64,000 nucleotides of DNA from Cupriavidus necator N-1 (lineage in GTDB: Bacteria > Pseudomonadota > Gammaproteobacteria > Burkholderiales > Burkholderiaceae): NCBI RefSeq assembly GCF_000219215.1, contig NC_015724.1:310001-374000 (forward strand), read 5' to 3'. Position 1 is the stretch's first letter. Each line of letters opens with the position of its first letter. The notes beneath the pieces are model-generated. The model was given only the letters and a program-made list of their open reading frames with translations. It made no database searches and was not told the origin of the DNA. The position numbers and the translations under genes were made by a program. Positions 1-7,842 of this stretch are shown here, in pieces.

Positions 1-106
1 GAGCATGATGTGAATCTCCAATGGGATGTGCGCCAGAAGCGGCGCGGGGAAGGGATGGTTGCGGCCCGGAGCGGCCACAGGTGAAAGGAATTGAGGAAAC
101 GCAAAC

Positions 107-133
107 GTGAACGGCGCATTGCACGCCGTTCAC
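107..133 (-). terminator. hairpin after the RDF-like gene
   Basis: A 10-bp perfect inverted repeat (GTGAACGGCG / CGCCGTTCAC) lies 12 bp past the stop of the minus-strand gene that ends at 146. The downstream tract on the minus strand is only moderately T-rich, so it may be a weak terminator or a 3' stabilising hairpin. Bases 1-106 hold no gene that I can support. Confidence 0.45.
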
Positions 134-145
134 CTTGTTACGCCG

Positions 146-1477
146 TTAGACAGAAGCCGACGCCTCGCGCACGCGGGCTCGTACCTGCTCCCGGAAGGCC
201 ATCGGATTGGCCAGCGCGATCTGCATCTCGCCGATCATCCTGTCGACGTCCTTGGGCCGCTTGGTCCAGCCTTGGCCGTATTCGATTCGCGCAAAGGCCA
301 GCAGGTCCATCTTGTCCTGCCCCTTCGCCATGTCAAGACGAGCGGCCAGATCAGCTAGCACGCTTTCACGGTCGTCGGGATCAACTTCGGAGGACATCGG
401 TCCAGCATGCGACACCGGCGCAACGATCGGTGCCGGTTCAGGTGCCAACGTCATCGCGGAGATGTCGGCTACCGGCGACGCCGGCGGCGCAGCGGTTGCG
501 GACATTGCCGAGTTTGTGCCTTCGAGCAAGGTGACCGCGTGGCTTGCAGCGTCCAGCGCCGGGGCCATCTGGTCAGCGCCATCCAGCAGCGCGCCCATGT
601 CGATTTCCGCGTCCAGCATTGTGAGCATCTGTTCCTGCCGCATGGGCAGGCCATCGTCACCGATGCGGGTAATCTCGACCGCCTTCTTCGAGAGCCAGAA
701 CTGCAGGCCGGCCATGCGGCCGCCCCGCGCCAACGCCACCGTCTGCATTGCGGCATACGCCTTCTGCAACACGTAGATGGAATTGGTCGGCAACTCGATC
801 AGGCCGAGGCCCTTGATTTCGGGAACGCAAAAGAGGAAGTTCGCGCTCAGGTTGCACTTGCGTTCCTGGTACTGCGGACACTGGTGCGGATCGCAGACGC
901 CGTCGGCAATGGCGTCGTCCTGGCGCAGGATGATGGTACGTCCGCCGAAGAGGCGCTTGGCGCGCTGAGCGCGCTGATCAACTTCCGGCGCAGCATACAT
1001 CTTGCAATACCGCTTTCCGTCGGTGCCATACTCGGAGAAATACTGCAGACCACGTGTGCCCCATACCTTCAACTGGTTTGGCATGTTGGCCAGCCAGTCG
1101 TCGAAGGCGAAGATGACCGGGAAGCGCCAGAGCTTCAGGCCATCGCCGCGATCCTCGCCGTACTTCTGGAGGATTTCGTCGGCAGTGGCCGGATTGGTGA
1201 AGTCCGAAGACCGGCAGGTGAACCAAGCCGTGTTCTTCGGCACCAGGGCGTTGCGCAGTTTGGTTTTGCGTTCGATCTCGTCGCCGATAGCCTCGAACGA
1301 GTCGCCGCGGGCGAGACCGGCGTCGTGGATCTTGACCGCCTGCTCGTTCTCCTTGGCCTTCTTCGTGAGCACCTTGATGCCCGGTCGAATCTTGCCAATG
1401 ATGGGTGGCCGCGCGGGCCGTTCCTCGATCAGGCTGCGAGGCTGGTTGAAGTCGGTGTAGCCAATAGCTCGTTGCAT
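146..1477 (-). CDS. gp3-like recombination directionality factor family protein
   Basis: 443 aa. The order of elements resembles the phiC31 gp3-like RDF family (often labelled 'hydrolase or metal-binding protein'): an N-terminal PPIIGKIRPG strand, a three-cysteine cluster (C195, C200, C208 in a VCDPHQCPQY context), a hydrophobic stretch with P-x-I-x-G-x-G, then a T-N-S-I segment and a conserved RGGRMAG turn. The C-terminal third is Ala/Pro-rich and probably disordered. Such factors bind serine integrases to favour excision, but no integrase lies in this window, so the role is inferred from the family only. The start has a TAGGAG ribosome site. It is translationally coupled to the preceding gene, which overlaps it by 49 bp. 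Confidence 0.55.
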   Translation of the reverse strand: MQRAIGYTDFNQPRSLIEERPARPPIIGKIRPGIKVLTKKAKENEQAVKIHDAGLARGDSFEAIGDEIERKTKLRNALVPKNTAWFTCRSSDFTNPATADEILQKYGEDRGDGLKLWRFPVIFAFDDWLANMPNQLKVWGTRGLQYFSEYGTDGKRYCKMYAAPEVDQRAQRAKRLFGGRTIILRQDDAIADGVCDPHQCPQYQERKCNLSANFLFCVPEIKGLGLIELPTNSIYVLQKAYAAMQTVALARGGRMAGLQFWLSKKAVEITRIGDDGLPMRQEQMLTMLDAEIDMGALLDGADQMAPALDAASHAVTLLEGTNSAMSATAAPPASPVADISAMTLAPEPAPIVAPVSHAGPMSSEVDPDDRESVLADLAARLDMAKGQDKMDLLAFARIEYGQGWTKRPKDVDRMIGEMQIALANPMAFREQVRARVREASASV

Positions 1478-1752
1478 GGTGCGTTGCTCCTACGTTCAAG
1501 AAGGTATTGAACGACGGCGACGCGGATGGACGCAGCATGCTCCCGAAGGCGCAGGGCTATGTCGGCCCCGCGCTGGGTCGTTACGTCGGAAAGGAACGCC
1601 GCTCGGGCGGGTTCCGCTAGACCGGCCACATGGGCCGCTTCACACAAATTTAGCCACGCATTCGGCAGCCCGACGTAGTCGGGCCGGCGGCGGGCCAGCG
1701 TAGCCGCAATCGCGGCACGAATCTCGGAGTTCTGATCGATAGCAGACAGCAT
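1429..1752 (-). CDS. hypothetical protein upstream of the RDF-like gene
   Basis: 107 aa, mostly helical and Ala/Arg-rich, no family recognised. The ATG at 1752 follows a good CAGGAG site. The gene overlaps the start of the RDF-like gene by 49 bp in another frame, which points to one transcript and coupled translation. A terminator-like hairpin (about 1788-1823) separates it from anything further upstream, so it probably has its own promoter or is reached by read-through. Confidence 0.6.
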   Translation of the reverse strand: MLSAIDQNSEIRAAIAATLARRRPDYVGLPNAWLNLCEAAHVAGLAEPARAAFLSDVTTQRGADIALRLREHAASIRVAVVQYLLERRSNAPCNELLATPTSTSLAA

Positions 1753-1787
1753 GGCTAAGCTCCTGTTCGAGGGTTCCTACAAACAAA

Positions 1788-1823
1788 AAAAGCCCGCTCC
1801 GGCATTGCGGAAGCGAGCTTGTT
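1788..1823 (-). terminator. rho-independent terminator
   Basis: On the minus strand a GC-rich hairpin (GCTCGCTTCCGC paired with a GCCGGAGCGGGC arm, with one bulge) is followed directly by seven T. It would end a minus-strand transcript coming from about 2260. A second very stable hairpin (GCCACGCCCC / GGGGCGTGGC, about 1839-1863) lies just upstream of it. Confidence 0.7.
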
Positions 1824-2260
1824 CGCAGGAAAACCCGTTGCCACGCCCCTTCCGGGGGCGTGGCGAACGGGGAGCAGTGCGCACAACGCGCATAGCTCTA
1901 TGTGAGGACGCAAAGTCGTCCTCGTGCAGCAGGGTTCACGCTGCACTTCGGCCCATTTAGAACACGGAGTTCACCGCAGGATCACGGATCAGCCGACGAC
2001 GGCCGTTCTGCCCAGGAGGGGCAAGAGAGAGAGACCCACATGGTCCCAGGCTCGAACGGTGTCCACTGTGCATGCCGAAGCAGCACAGATCACGGACGCG
2101 TATTACGGATGATAGATGGGGAGCAAACGGCGAAATTGCTCATCGCAATGGAATGTCCACACCGGTAGCCAACCGGTCGGCGCATGCGCTAAGGCACGAC
2201 TTGAGAAATGCAATGGACTCGCGGTGGAGTCAGGTCGATGCGTCGGAGACGCGAGAAGTG
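1790..2260 (-). ncRNA. candidate non-coding transcript with leader motif
   Basis: A copy of the element's structured leader (2216-2260) with a -10-like CATAAT (plus 2266-2271) starts a possible minus transcript that ends at the terminator near 1788. No convincing protein lies between. The only ORFs are tiny, for example a 17-codon ORF starting near 2142. It could be a regulatory RNA, a leader-peptide unit, or the relic of a lost gene. A possible 42-codon plus-strand ORF (2040-2168) opposite is equally unsupported. Confidence 0.25.
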
Positions 2261-2271
2261 AGATCATTATG
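2216..2271 (-). promoter_or_regulatory. PRTRC-region leader motif, copy 1
   Basis: Stem A is GCGTC 2240-2244 / GACGC 2248-2252, flanked by the constant GGTCGAT and GAGAAGTG as read on the plus strand. Stem B is GACTC 2216-2220 / GAGTC 2227-2231. A further hairpin (ACCGGT twice) lies near 2160-2176. On the minus strand a CATAAT box (2266-2271) sits about 7 nt before CACTTC, so transcription would begin at the motif. This copy has no clear protein gene downstream. Confidence 0.6.
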
Positions 2272-2385
2272 CACGGAATGCTCCAATGCGCAAAGTGCGT
2301 AACCTCGCGAAAATCGCATACTTTACGATGCGCATTTGCACCGGGTCCTGACAGAGAATCTCCGCAGAGAGAGAGACTTACGATC

Positions 2386-2988
2386 ATGGACATAGCCGAG
2401 CAGCCAGGGATATTTCCTGCCCACCTACCGCAATTCCCACCCGACGCCGTGCAGGCGGCGCAAACCGAGAGCGCCGCCCCAGACACTGGCCTCAAACCGA
2501 TCACGCGGCTAATCAGCGAAGATCGCATCTCGCGCATCGTTCCCGAGACGGCCACCAAGGTGCAGGTCTCGTTCTCTTCGGTGTTCACGCGCCGCTTCCT
2601 GCACGATGACTACAATTTCTGCGCCGCCAAATGCTCGGTGGCCCGCGGCGGGAAGGTGAAGGCGCTCGACGAAGCCTTTCGCGAGGCCGAGGAGTGGTTC
2701 ACGCGCGTGACCGAGTGGCTCGCCACGAAGAACCAGGTGGAGTTTTCCATCGGTTATGAAACCGTTGCCCTGGAAGTGCCCAACGCACTCGCAGGGCGAC
2801 TGGTGCGCCTGCTCAACCAGTACGACAAGCTGTCGTCGGCAACGCTATTCGCGCACATCGGGCGCTCAATCTCCGGGGCCGAGCGCGATACCCAGCTCGA
2901 TATCGCAAGCCGCCGTATCAACATCATCCACACGCTTTGCATTCCGGACAACGACCGGTTTGCCGACGACGGTAGCCGGCTCTCTTAG
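2386..2988 (+). CDS. hypothetical element protein, AcaB/DUF1845-like
   Basis: 200 aa. The first 45 residues are Pro/Ala-rich. The rest is a compact domain with EVPNALAGRLVRLLNQYDKL and RINIIHTLCIPDN motifs, which resemble the ICE protein family annotated as TIGR03761 / AcaB-like. This similarity is from memory of the motif pattern and is weak. The start at 2386 follows a purine tract (GAGAGAGAGAC). It begins a plus-strand operon with the membrane protein (3032) and the bactofilin (3647), divergent from the leader motif at 2216-2260. An imperfect palindrome (about 2309-2337) in the upstream region could be an operator. Confidence 0.5.
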   Translation: MDIAEQPGIFPAHLPQFPPDAVQAAQTESAAPDTGLKPITRLISEDRISRIVPETATKVQVSFSSVFTRRFLHDDYNFCAAKCSVARGGKVKALDEAFREAEEWFTRVTEWLATKNQVEFSIGYETVALEVPNALAGRLVRLLNQYDKLSSATLFAHIGRSISGAERDTQLDIASRRINIIHTLCIPDNDRFADDGSRLS

Positions 2989-3031
2989 CCGCCCCTTCCG
3001 CATTCCAGACTTTCCGACTCCAAGGATTACC

Positions 3032-3637
3032 GTGGACATTCGAGATATCCAGCGCCTGCACGAGCAGTTCGCGCATGCCCCGCTCACCCTGGAGGCTCCG
3101 ACAAGCTCCAACCATACTACCCCCGGCCTGTTGCCGCCTCCCGCCTACGCCTACGCTGCCGCAGGCGCGACGCGACGTTGGGCAGAACGCGCCGGCGGCG
3201 CCCGCTTGATCGTCACCGTCATTGTTGGGATCGTAGCGGCCGGCGCACTCGGCATGTCGATCGCCACCTGGCTGCATGGGCGGGAAACCACCGCGGCAAC
3301 GCCTGAGTCTGCCGCTCCCGCGCCTATGCAGACGATGGCGCCGGAGAAAGAATCCGCCCCAGCGCCGGCCGTCGCCGCCGTTGCGGATGCTGCGTCGGTA
3401 CCGGCGAGCGCGCAGCCTGTGGAACCGCGGGCAAGGGTTGCCGAGCCCGCGCAACCGTCCGTCCAGCCGTCGCCGCCGGTCGCCGCGCCAGTGCCTCGAC
3501 CAAGTCCGGCTTCCGGCGCGAGGGAAGCAGCTCCGGTCGCGCGCAAGGCCGAACCTGCCCCGGCGGTTGCGAAGGCCCCGCCGGCCTCTCCTGCTGCCCG
3601 TCGCGCCGACGGCGCGGCCGAGATCAAGCTGTTCTGA
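3032..3637 (+). CDS. single-pass membrane protein with Ala/Pro-rich tail
   Basis: 201 aa with GTG start preceded by AAGGA. A cytoplasmic N-terminus of about 55 residues is followed by one hydrophobic segment (about residues 58-80, LIVTVIVGIVAAGALGMSI) and a long low-complexity Ala/Pro/Glu/Arg tail ending in EIKLF. It lies 9 bp before the bactofilin gene, so it may be a membrane anchor or partner for the bactofilin polymer. That role is inferred from position only. Confidence 0.65.
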   Translation: MDIRDIQRLHEQFAHAPLTLEAPTSSNHTTPGLLPPPAYAYAAAGATRRWAERAGGARLIVTVIVGIVAAGALGMSIATWLHGRETTAATPESAAPAPMQTMAPEKESAPAPAVAAVADAASVPASAQPVEPRARVAEPAQPSVQPSPPVAAPVPRPSPASGAREAAPVARKAEPAPAVAKAPPASPAARRADGAAEIKLF

Positions 3638-3646
3638 GGATTTTCC

Positions 3647-4084
3647 ATGAAAGACACCCCTCTTTTCAGCGTGCTCAATCGTGGCATGAGCATCCACGGT
3701 GATGTGGCTGCGGATCATGGCATCACCTGCCTTGGCCTCGTCGACGGCAACCTTTCCTCCTCCGCCGGACTGCTCCACATTGCCGCCGGCGGCATCGTGC
3801 GCGGCAAGGTCGAAGGCGACCACGTGATCGTGGACGGCATCGTTGAGGGCGACGTGGCGGCACGCAGTACGCTAATCCTCAACGGCCGCGTGAAGGGTGA
3901 GATCTTCTACGCCGGGACCATCCGGCTGGGGATGAACGCAAACCTCGAGAGCAAGATTTCGCGGGTCGCAGCCATCGCGGCTGGCACCGGCGCACACGTC
4001 TTTGCGCGAGAAGCTGTGGTGGCGGGATCAGTCGATCCCGCTGAGATGGCCGATGCGAACACGGCGGCTACCCCGAGCACATGA
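3647..4084 (+). CDS. bactofilin (polymer-forming cytoskeletal protein)
   Basis: 145 aa, the usual length for bactofilins. A short N-terminal extension leads into a right-handed beta-helix with repeated hydrophobic turns (GDVAAD, GLVDGNLSSS, GGIVRGKVEGD, DGIVEGDVA, LILNGRVKGEI) and a disordered C-terminus. Members self-assemble without nucleotides into filaments at the membrane. It is the last gene of a plus-strand operon with a membrane protein and is followed by a clear terminator. Bactofilins are usually chromosomal, so its place on a mobile element is notable. Confidence 0.88.
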   Translation: MKDTPLFSVLNRGMSIHGDVAADHGITCLGLVDGNLSSSAGLLHIAAGGIVRGKVEGDHVIVDGIVEGDVAARSTLILNGRVKGEIFYAGTIRLGMNANLESKISRVAAIAAGTGAHVFAREAVVAGSVDPAEMADANTAATPST

Positions 4085-4139
4085 GTCCACCCTATTTGCG
4101 GAAACGCACATCATTAAGCATCTCTTTTGAGTTGCAACA

Positions 4140-4165
4140 GCCCGGCTTGCCGGGCTTTGTTGTTT
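4140..4165 (+). terminator. rho-independent terminator of the bactofilin operon
   Basis: GCCCGGC, TT loop, GCCGGGC (4140-4155), then TTTGTTGTTT on the plus strand, 56 bp after the bactofilin stop. Confidence 0.85.
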
Positions 4166-4237
4166 CTGGTGCGGCTATCGAGTAGTCAGCAGTCGCCGCG
4201 TCGACGGTTGCGTGGGTATGCGGCGCTCACATGCAAC

Positions 4238-4266
4238 AGAAAAACCCCGGAGCAAGCTCCGGGGTT
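4238..4266 (-). terminator. rho-independent terminator of the MoxR-VWA operon
   Basis: AACCCCGGAGC / GCTCCGGGGTT inverted repeat (4243-4266). On the minus strand it is followed by TTTTTC, directly after the stop at 4271. Confidence 0.85.
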
Positions 4267-4270
4267 GGGT

Positions 4271-5512
4271 TCAAACGATTACCTCGACCGCCTCGCCAAA
4301 CGGCGGCGGAGCAATCCGACGCAGCGGCGTGGTCGAAGCCCACAGCGTGGGGTACGCTGGCGGCGCGGACGGAAATTTCCCGTCCATGTCCGTCAGATAG
4401 ACCAGGAAGGCCGGGTGAACACCCTGCTCTTCCAGCCAGGCGAACGGCGCTACAAAACTTGTGCCGCCACCGCCACGGATGGGGCCAAGCTCGATAGCCT
4501 CGCCCCTTTCAAAGCACTGTACCTGTGCGATGCGTGTGTCACAGTCCACCACGAACAAACGCCGCGGCTGCAGCGACGTGAAGACCGCTTCGATCTCCGC
4601 GCCGAACTGGGCCTGCGTCTCGTCGAATACCGATCCGCTGGTGTCGCGCACAAAGACCGCATCGCCCACCGACTGGTCATGCAAAGCCGGGAGGTACAGG
4701 CCCATGTGGGTGTACCGCCGGTTCGGCATGGCCCAGCTATAGTCCGAACGAGTCTGCTCGAAGGCAAAGCGGTGCAGCACGGAGCGCCAGTCCACCGAAG
4801 CCCGCGTGGCTGACGCCACCATTGCGCTCAGGTCGCCGGGAAGCTTTCCACGCATCTGCACGGCTTTCGCCGCCTGCATCGCCGCCACCTTCCACTCGTT
4901 GGCCAGCGCCTGCTGTGCTGCCTGCGGTTGCTGGCGCACCTCCCCGGGTGAAAACTCCGGCGAAGCCTGGGAAGGATCGCCCCCGGCGCTGCTATCGTCC
5001 GGCCCGTCCTGCCCATCAGGCTGTGGCGGGCCGCTGCCATCACCCTGACCGCTGCCATCCTGCTGTGGTTGGGGTTGGGGTGCTGGTTGCGGCGGCTGCT
5101 GCGGTTGCGGTTGCTCCGATCCTTCCTGGCGCAACATGGCATAGATCTCTTCCGCGGACTTGCCGAGAAAGCGTCCGTCGATCAGCGCGCCGGCCGGCAG
5201 CTGCAAGCCGGCGTTCAGCACCAATGGATTAATCGCATAGTCGCACGCATGATTCCAACGGCCGGGATCACGCACACCACGGCGCCAGCAATGGCCATTG
5301 GCCGGATGCAGGACCTCATGCGCCAGACAGCCGCGCAGTTCAAGATCGCTCAGGGTGGCGACATACGCCGGGTTGTAGCCCAGCGACACGCCATTCACCC
5401 AGAACGTCTTGCACGACGGATCCTCGACCAGCTGCAACCGCATCAGCAACGCCCCGAAGAACGGTTGCGACAGGATAAGCTGGGAACGCTGCTTCGAGAT
5501 TCGATCGCGCAT
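4271..5512 (-). CDS. VWA-like / putative metallopeptidase domain protein (DUF2201 type)
   Basis: 413 aa. The N-terminal half has a zinc-metallopeptidase-like HEVLH motif (H65-E66-V67-L68-H69) in the setting typical of the putative metallopeptidase domain PF13203. A Gln/Pro-rich linker (about 130-195) follows. The C-terminal half is VWA-like with an intact DTSGS MIDAS motif. Family members pair with MoxR-type AAA+ ATPases and are thought to act as metal-dependent adaptors or chaperones. It is the last gene of a three-gene operon, starting 7 bp after the DUF3150 gene, and is followed by a strong terminator. Confidence 0.82.
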   Translation of the reverse strand: MRDRISKQRSQLILSQPFFGALLMRLQLVEDPSCKTFWVNGVSLGYNPAYVATLSDLELRGCLAHEVLHPANGHCWRRGVRDPGRWNHACDYAINPLVLNAGLQLPAGALIDGRFLGKSAEEIYAMLRQEGSEQPQPQQPPQPAPQPQPQQDGSGQGDGSGPPQPDGQDGPDDSSAGGDPSQASPEFSPGEVRQQPQAAQQALANEWKVAAMQAAKAVQMRGKLPGDLSAMVASATRASVDWRSVLHRFAFEQTRSDYSWAMPNRRYTHMGLYLPALHDQSVGDAVFVRDTSGSVFDETQAQFGAEIEAVFTSLQPRRLFVVDCDTRIAQVQCFERGEAIELGPIRGGGGTSFVAPFAWLEEQGVHPAFLVYLTDMDGKFPSAPPAYPTLWASTTPLRRIAPPPFGEAVEVIV

Positions 5513-5519
5513 GACGGCC

Positions 5520-6437
5520 TCACGCAGTCAGCATTTGGAACATCGGCGAGGCGGGCGCAGTGGCATCCGACGACGGCGGAGGGCCGCCCATAAAGGCGGC
5601 CATCTGTGCCTCGATCTCCATAGCCTTCTCGGCCACCTGCTTGCGCAGTTCGGTCGAGTTGCGCAGGTCCAGGCCGCTGTGCCGCGCCAGATGCTGCTGG
5701 GTGTCCTCCAGGATGCGCGTGAGCGCCGGGTCCCCGGAGAAGTTCAGCTTGGGCAGCAGCGCGCTCAACTCGCGCACCTTGTCGGCAACGTCCAGCCGCA
5801 CGTTCGTCGCCCCATACAGGCGGTTGGCGAAGTGCTGCACAGCCTCGAAGAGCCGGCCTACCAGGTCGTCATTGGCGGTTTTCACCGCACCGAGCACTCG
5901 CTGGTCCATATCCGTCTTCAGCCCGTCCAGCACGTTGGCGGGTAGAGCGATGTCAAACTGGCTAGCGTCGGGGAACGGCAGCACTGCGAGCCGCATGCCG
6001 AATTTCTTCGCCAGTTCCGCCTGAGTCGGATAATCCGCCTCGTCGAACAGGCCGTTCAGGGCCTCGCGCGCCTCATCCTTCAGGCGCGGATAGTCGCCAA
6101 GAAACACCGCGGTAGCGGCGTTGAACTCGTCCTGGAACTGACGCTGACGATCGGCCACCTCCATGTACATGTCGGTGGGCAATAGGCGCACGCCCAGTTG
6201 GTCGTAGTCCAGGCTGTGCGCATCGAAATAGGCGCGTGCGCGATTGGCGATCGCACACACCTCCTTGTACGACGTCGCACCCTCGGTCAGCAGCTTCTTG
6301 TTGAAGCGGCCAATGTCCTTGGTGTCGTGGTTCGCCTCGACTTCCTCGGTCGCCCGGGTGTCGAATTTGCGCGCCCGCCATACCGACGTGTTGAAGGTGG
6401 CGAGCATGACGCGCTTGATAATGTCTTGAATGTTCAT
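5520..6437 (-). CDS. DUF3150 family protein
   Basis: 305 aa, mainly helical, matching the DUF3150 family in its N-terminal LATFNTSVWRARKFD stretch and length. Function is unknown. The gene lies between a MoxR-like AAA+ ATPase and a VWA/metallopeptidase gene, an order that suggests a MoxR-type complex with this protein as a third subunit. Its start is preceded by CAGGA and by a leader hairpin (ACGGCGAGCC / GGCTAGCCGT, about 6485-6510), similar in position to the hairpins before other genes here. Confidence 0.72.
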   Translation of the reverse strand: MNIQDIIKRVMLATFNTSVWRARKFDTRATEEVEANHDTKDIGRFNKKLLTEGATSYKEVCAIANRARAYFDAHSLDYDQLGVRLLPTDMYMEVADRQRQFQDEFNAATAVFLGDYPRLKDEAREALNGLFDEADYPTQAELAKKFGMRLAVLPFPDASQFDIALPANVLDGLKTDMDQRVLGAVKTANDDLVGRLFEAVQHFANRLYGATNVRLDVADKVRELSALLPKLNFSGDPALTRILEDTQQHLARHSGLDLRNSTELRKQVAEKAMEIEAQMAAFMGGPPPSSDATAPASPMFQMLTA

Positions 6438-6526
6438 GATGAATCCTGAAAATGGGACGGATACGGCTGCAAAGACAAACGGCTAGCCGGATGGCTCGCC
6501 GTCATGGGATGAAGAAGAAAGGTGGA

Positions 6527-7552
6527 TCAGTTGCCGAGCAGCAACTCACCGAGCTTGCAGCCCTGCGCATTGATCCACGCCGGGGTGGCACAGATTCGCG
6601 AGTCGCGGCGTGCTGCGTCGGTGGCGAGCATCACCGCGAACTCCCCGAGATGGGCTTCGAACAGGCGATTGGCGTACACCATCACGCGATCGAAGTTGTT
6701 TTCGTTGGCAACGGAGGCGAGCGCCGAGCAGATGGCGTACTGCGCCGCCACCTTGTCCGGAATCCTCGCGGATTCCGGGGCGGCCAGCACCGAATCGACA
6801 CTGGGCAGCTCGCGATAGATCTGGCGGAACGACTCAAACTCGAGCGCCGCGCCCTCGCCCACCGCGCCGGCCGAGACGATGATCTCCATGCCGGGCGGTA
6901 CCAGCGGCAGTTGACGCGCCAGGTGCCCCCAGCCTCGCGGCGAGGGCAGGTTCTCCACTTCCTTGCTGCGCTCGGACGAGAGCAGCAGGTCAGGACGGAA
7001 GCGCAGAAAGGCAATCAGCACGGGCGGCACATGGTTCGTGACCGCCCACCGTGTCCAGTCCTCGATCGTCGGCTCCAACTCAACGATGGTGCTGAAGCGG
7101 GATTTCAACGGATCAAGGATGTTGGACACCGCCGCGTTGTCGCTGCGACGGTTGGTGGCGGCAACAAAGGTGACGTGGTCCGGCAGGACGTGTTCACCAA
7201 TGCGCCGCGCGAGCAGTAATTGCATCTTGGCCGCCTGGACGGCCGGCGAGGCTTGTCCAAGGTCATCGATAAACCAGACCAGCGGGCGCAGGCTGTTGAG
7301 CGCGGTGGCCAGATCCCCGAACGGCAGGAACTTGGCACCCGCGCCATCCGTTGCCGGAAAGGGCAAGCCCTTGGAGTCGGTCGGATCTTCCACCACCGGG
7401 TGGGAGATCAGCAGGTCGTAGCCTGCAGCCTTGGCAGCGCTGGCCACGATATCGCTCTTGCCGATGCCAGGCGCCCCGGTGATGAGGACGGGCAGGCGTG
7501 CGGGAATGAAGGCCGCGAGCAGGGTGTGCAGTTGGGAAGGGTTCACTTTCAT
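6527..7552 (-). CDS. MoxR-like AAA+ ATPase
   Basis: 341 aa from the ATG at 7552 (TAGGA site); an upstream in-frame start at 7585 lacks one. Walker A is GAPGIGKS (residues 26-33), Walker B is LVWFIDDLGQA, and sensor-type residues follow in FVAATNRR. MoxR ATPases act with VWA proteins to remodel or activate client proteins. First gene of the trio with DUF3150 and the VWA/metallopeptidase protein. The leader carries copy 2 of the multi-hairpin motif, and its last hairpin overlaps the ribosome site. Confidence 0.85.
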   Translation of the reverse strand: MKVNPSQLHTLLAAFIPARLPVLITGAPGIGKSDIVASAAKAAGYDLLISHPVVEDPTDSKGLPFPATDGAGAKFLPFGDLATALNSLRPLVWFIDDLGQASPAVQAAKMQLLLARRIGEHVLPDHVTFVAATNRRSDNAAVSNILDPLKSRFSTIVELEPTIEDWTRWAVTNHVPPVLIAFLRFRPDLLLSSERSKEVENLPSPRGWGHLARQLPLVPPGMEIIVSAGAVGEGAALEFESFRQIYRELPSVDSVLAAPESARIPDKVAAQYAICSALASVANENNFDRVMVYANRLFEAHLGEFAVMLATDAARRDSRICATPAWINAQGCKLGELLLGN

Positions 7553-7675
7553 GGGATGTCCTAAAGGGAAGTCCCACAAAGCCACCCGCCCGACAGGGAT
7601 GGTGTCCCTGTGGGAAGGTTCAATGAATAGGCCAGCTCGAAGCTGGCAGAGGTCGATGCGTCAGGAGACGCGGGT
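7553..7675 (-). promoter_or_regulatory. PRTRC-region leader motif, copy 2 (MoxR leader)
   Basis: Stem A is GCGTC 7658-7662 / GACGC 7667-7671 with a 4-nt loop. Stem B is GCCAGC 7631-7636 / GCTGGC 7642-7647. A third hairpin (ACAGGGA / TCCCTGT) lies around 7580-7605. A last imperfect hairpin (GGGAxxTCC / GGAAxTCCC, 7553-7575) includes the AGGA ribosome site of the MoxR gene. Confidence 0.7.
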
Positions 7676-7794
7676 AAAACGCGGTTTGGACTGATCCGAA
7701 CCAGTACGAACAGCGCTCAGTAGACAGGCTAGCTCAGAGTCAGCGGATTAGGCCGACGAAACATGATGAAATTAGCGTCCCTTTTGGGGCGAGA

Positions 7795-7825
7795 GAGAAA
7801 ATCTCCCCGGCACAGGGCCGGGGAG
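7795..7825 (-). terminator. terminator-like hairpin after the 521-aa gene
   Basis: CTCCCCGGC 7803-7811 / GCCGGGGAG 7817-7825. On the minus strand it is followed by ATTTTCTCTC, 18 bp past the stop at 7843. Confidence 0.7.
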
Positions 7826-7842
7826 TAACGCGAGGAAGCCAA

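Noticed and set aside
407..1510. Long plus-strand frame opposite the RDF-like gene
   Set aside because: A GC-driven shadow; Arg/His-rich product, no ribosome site, no family.
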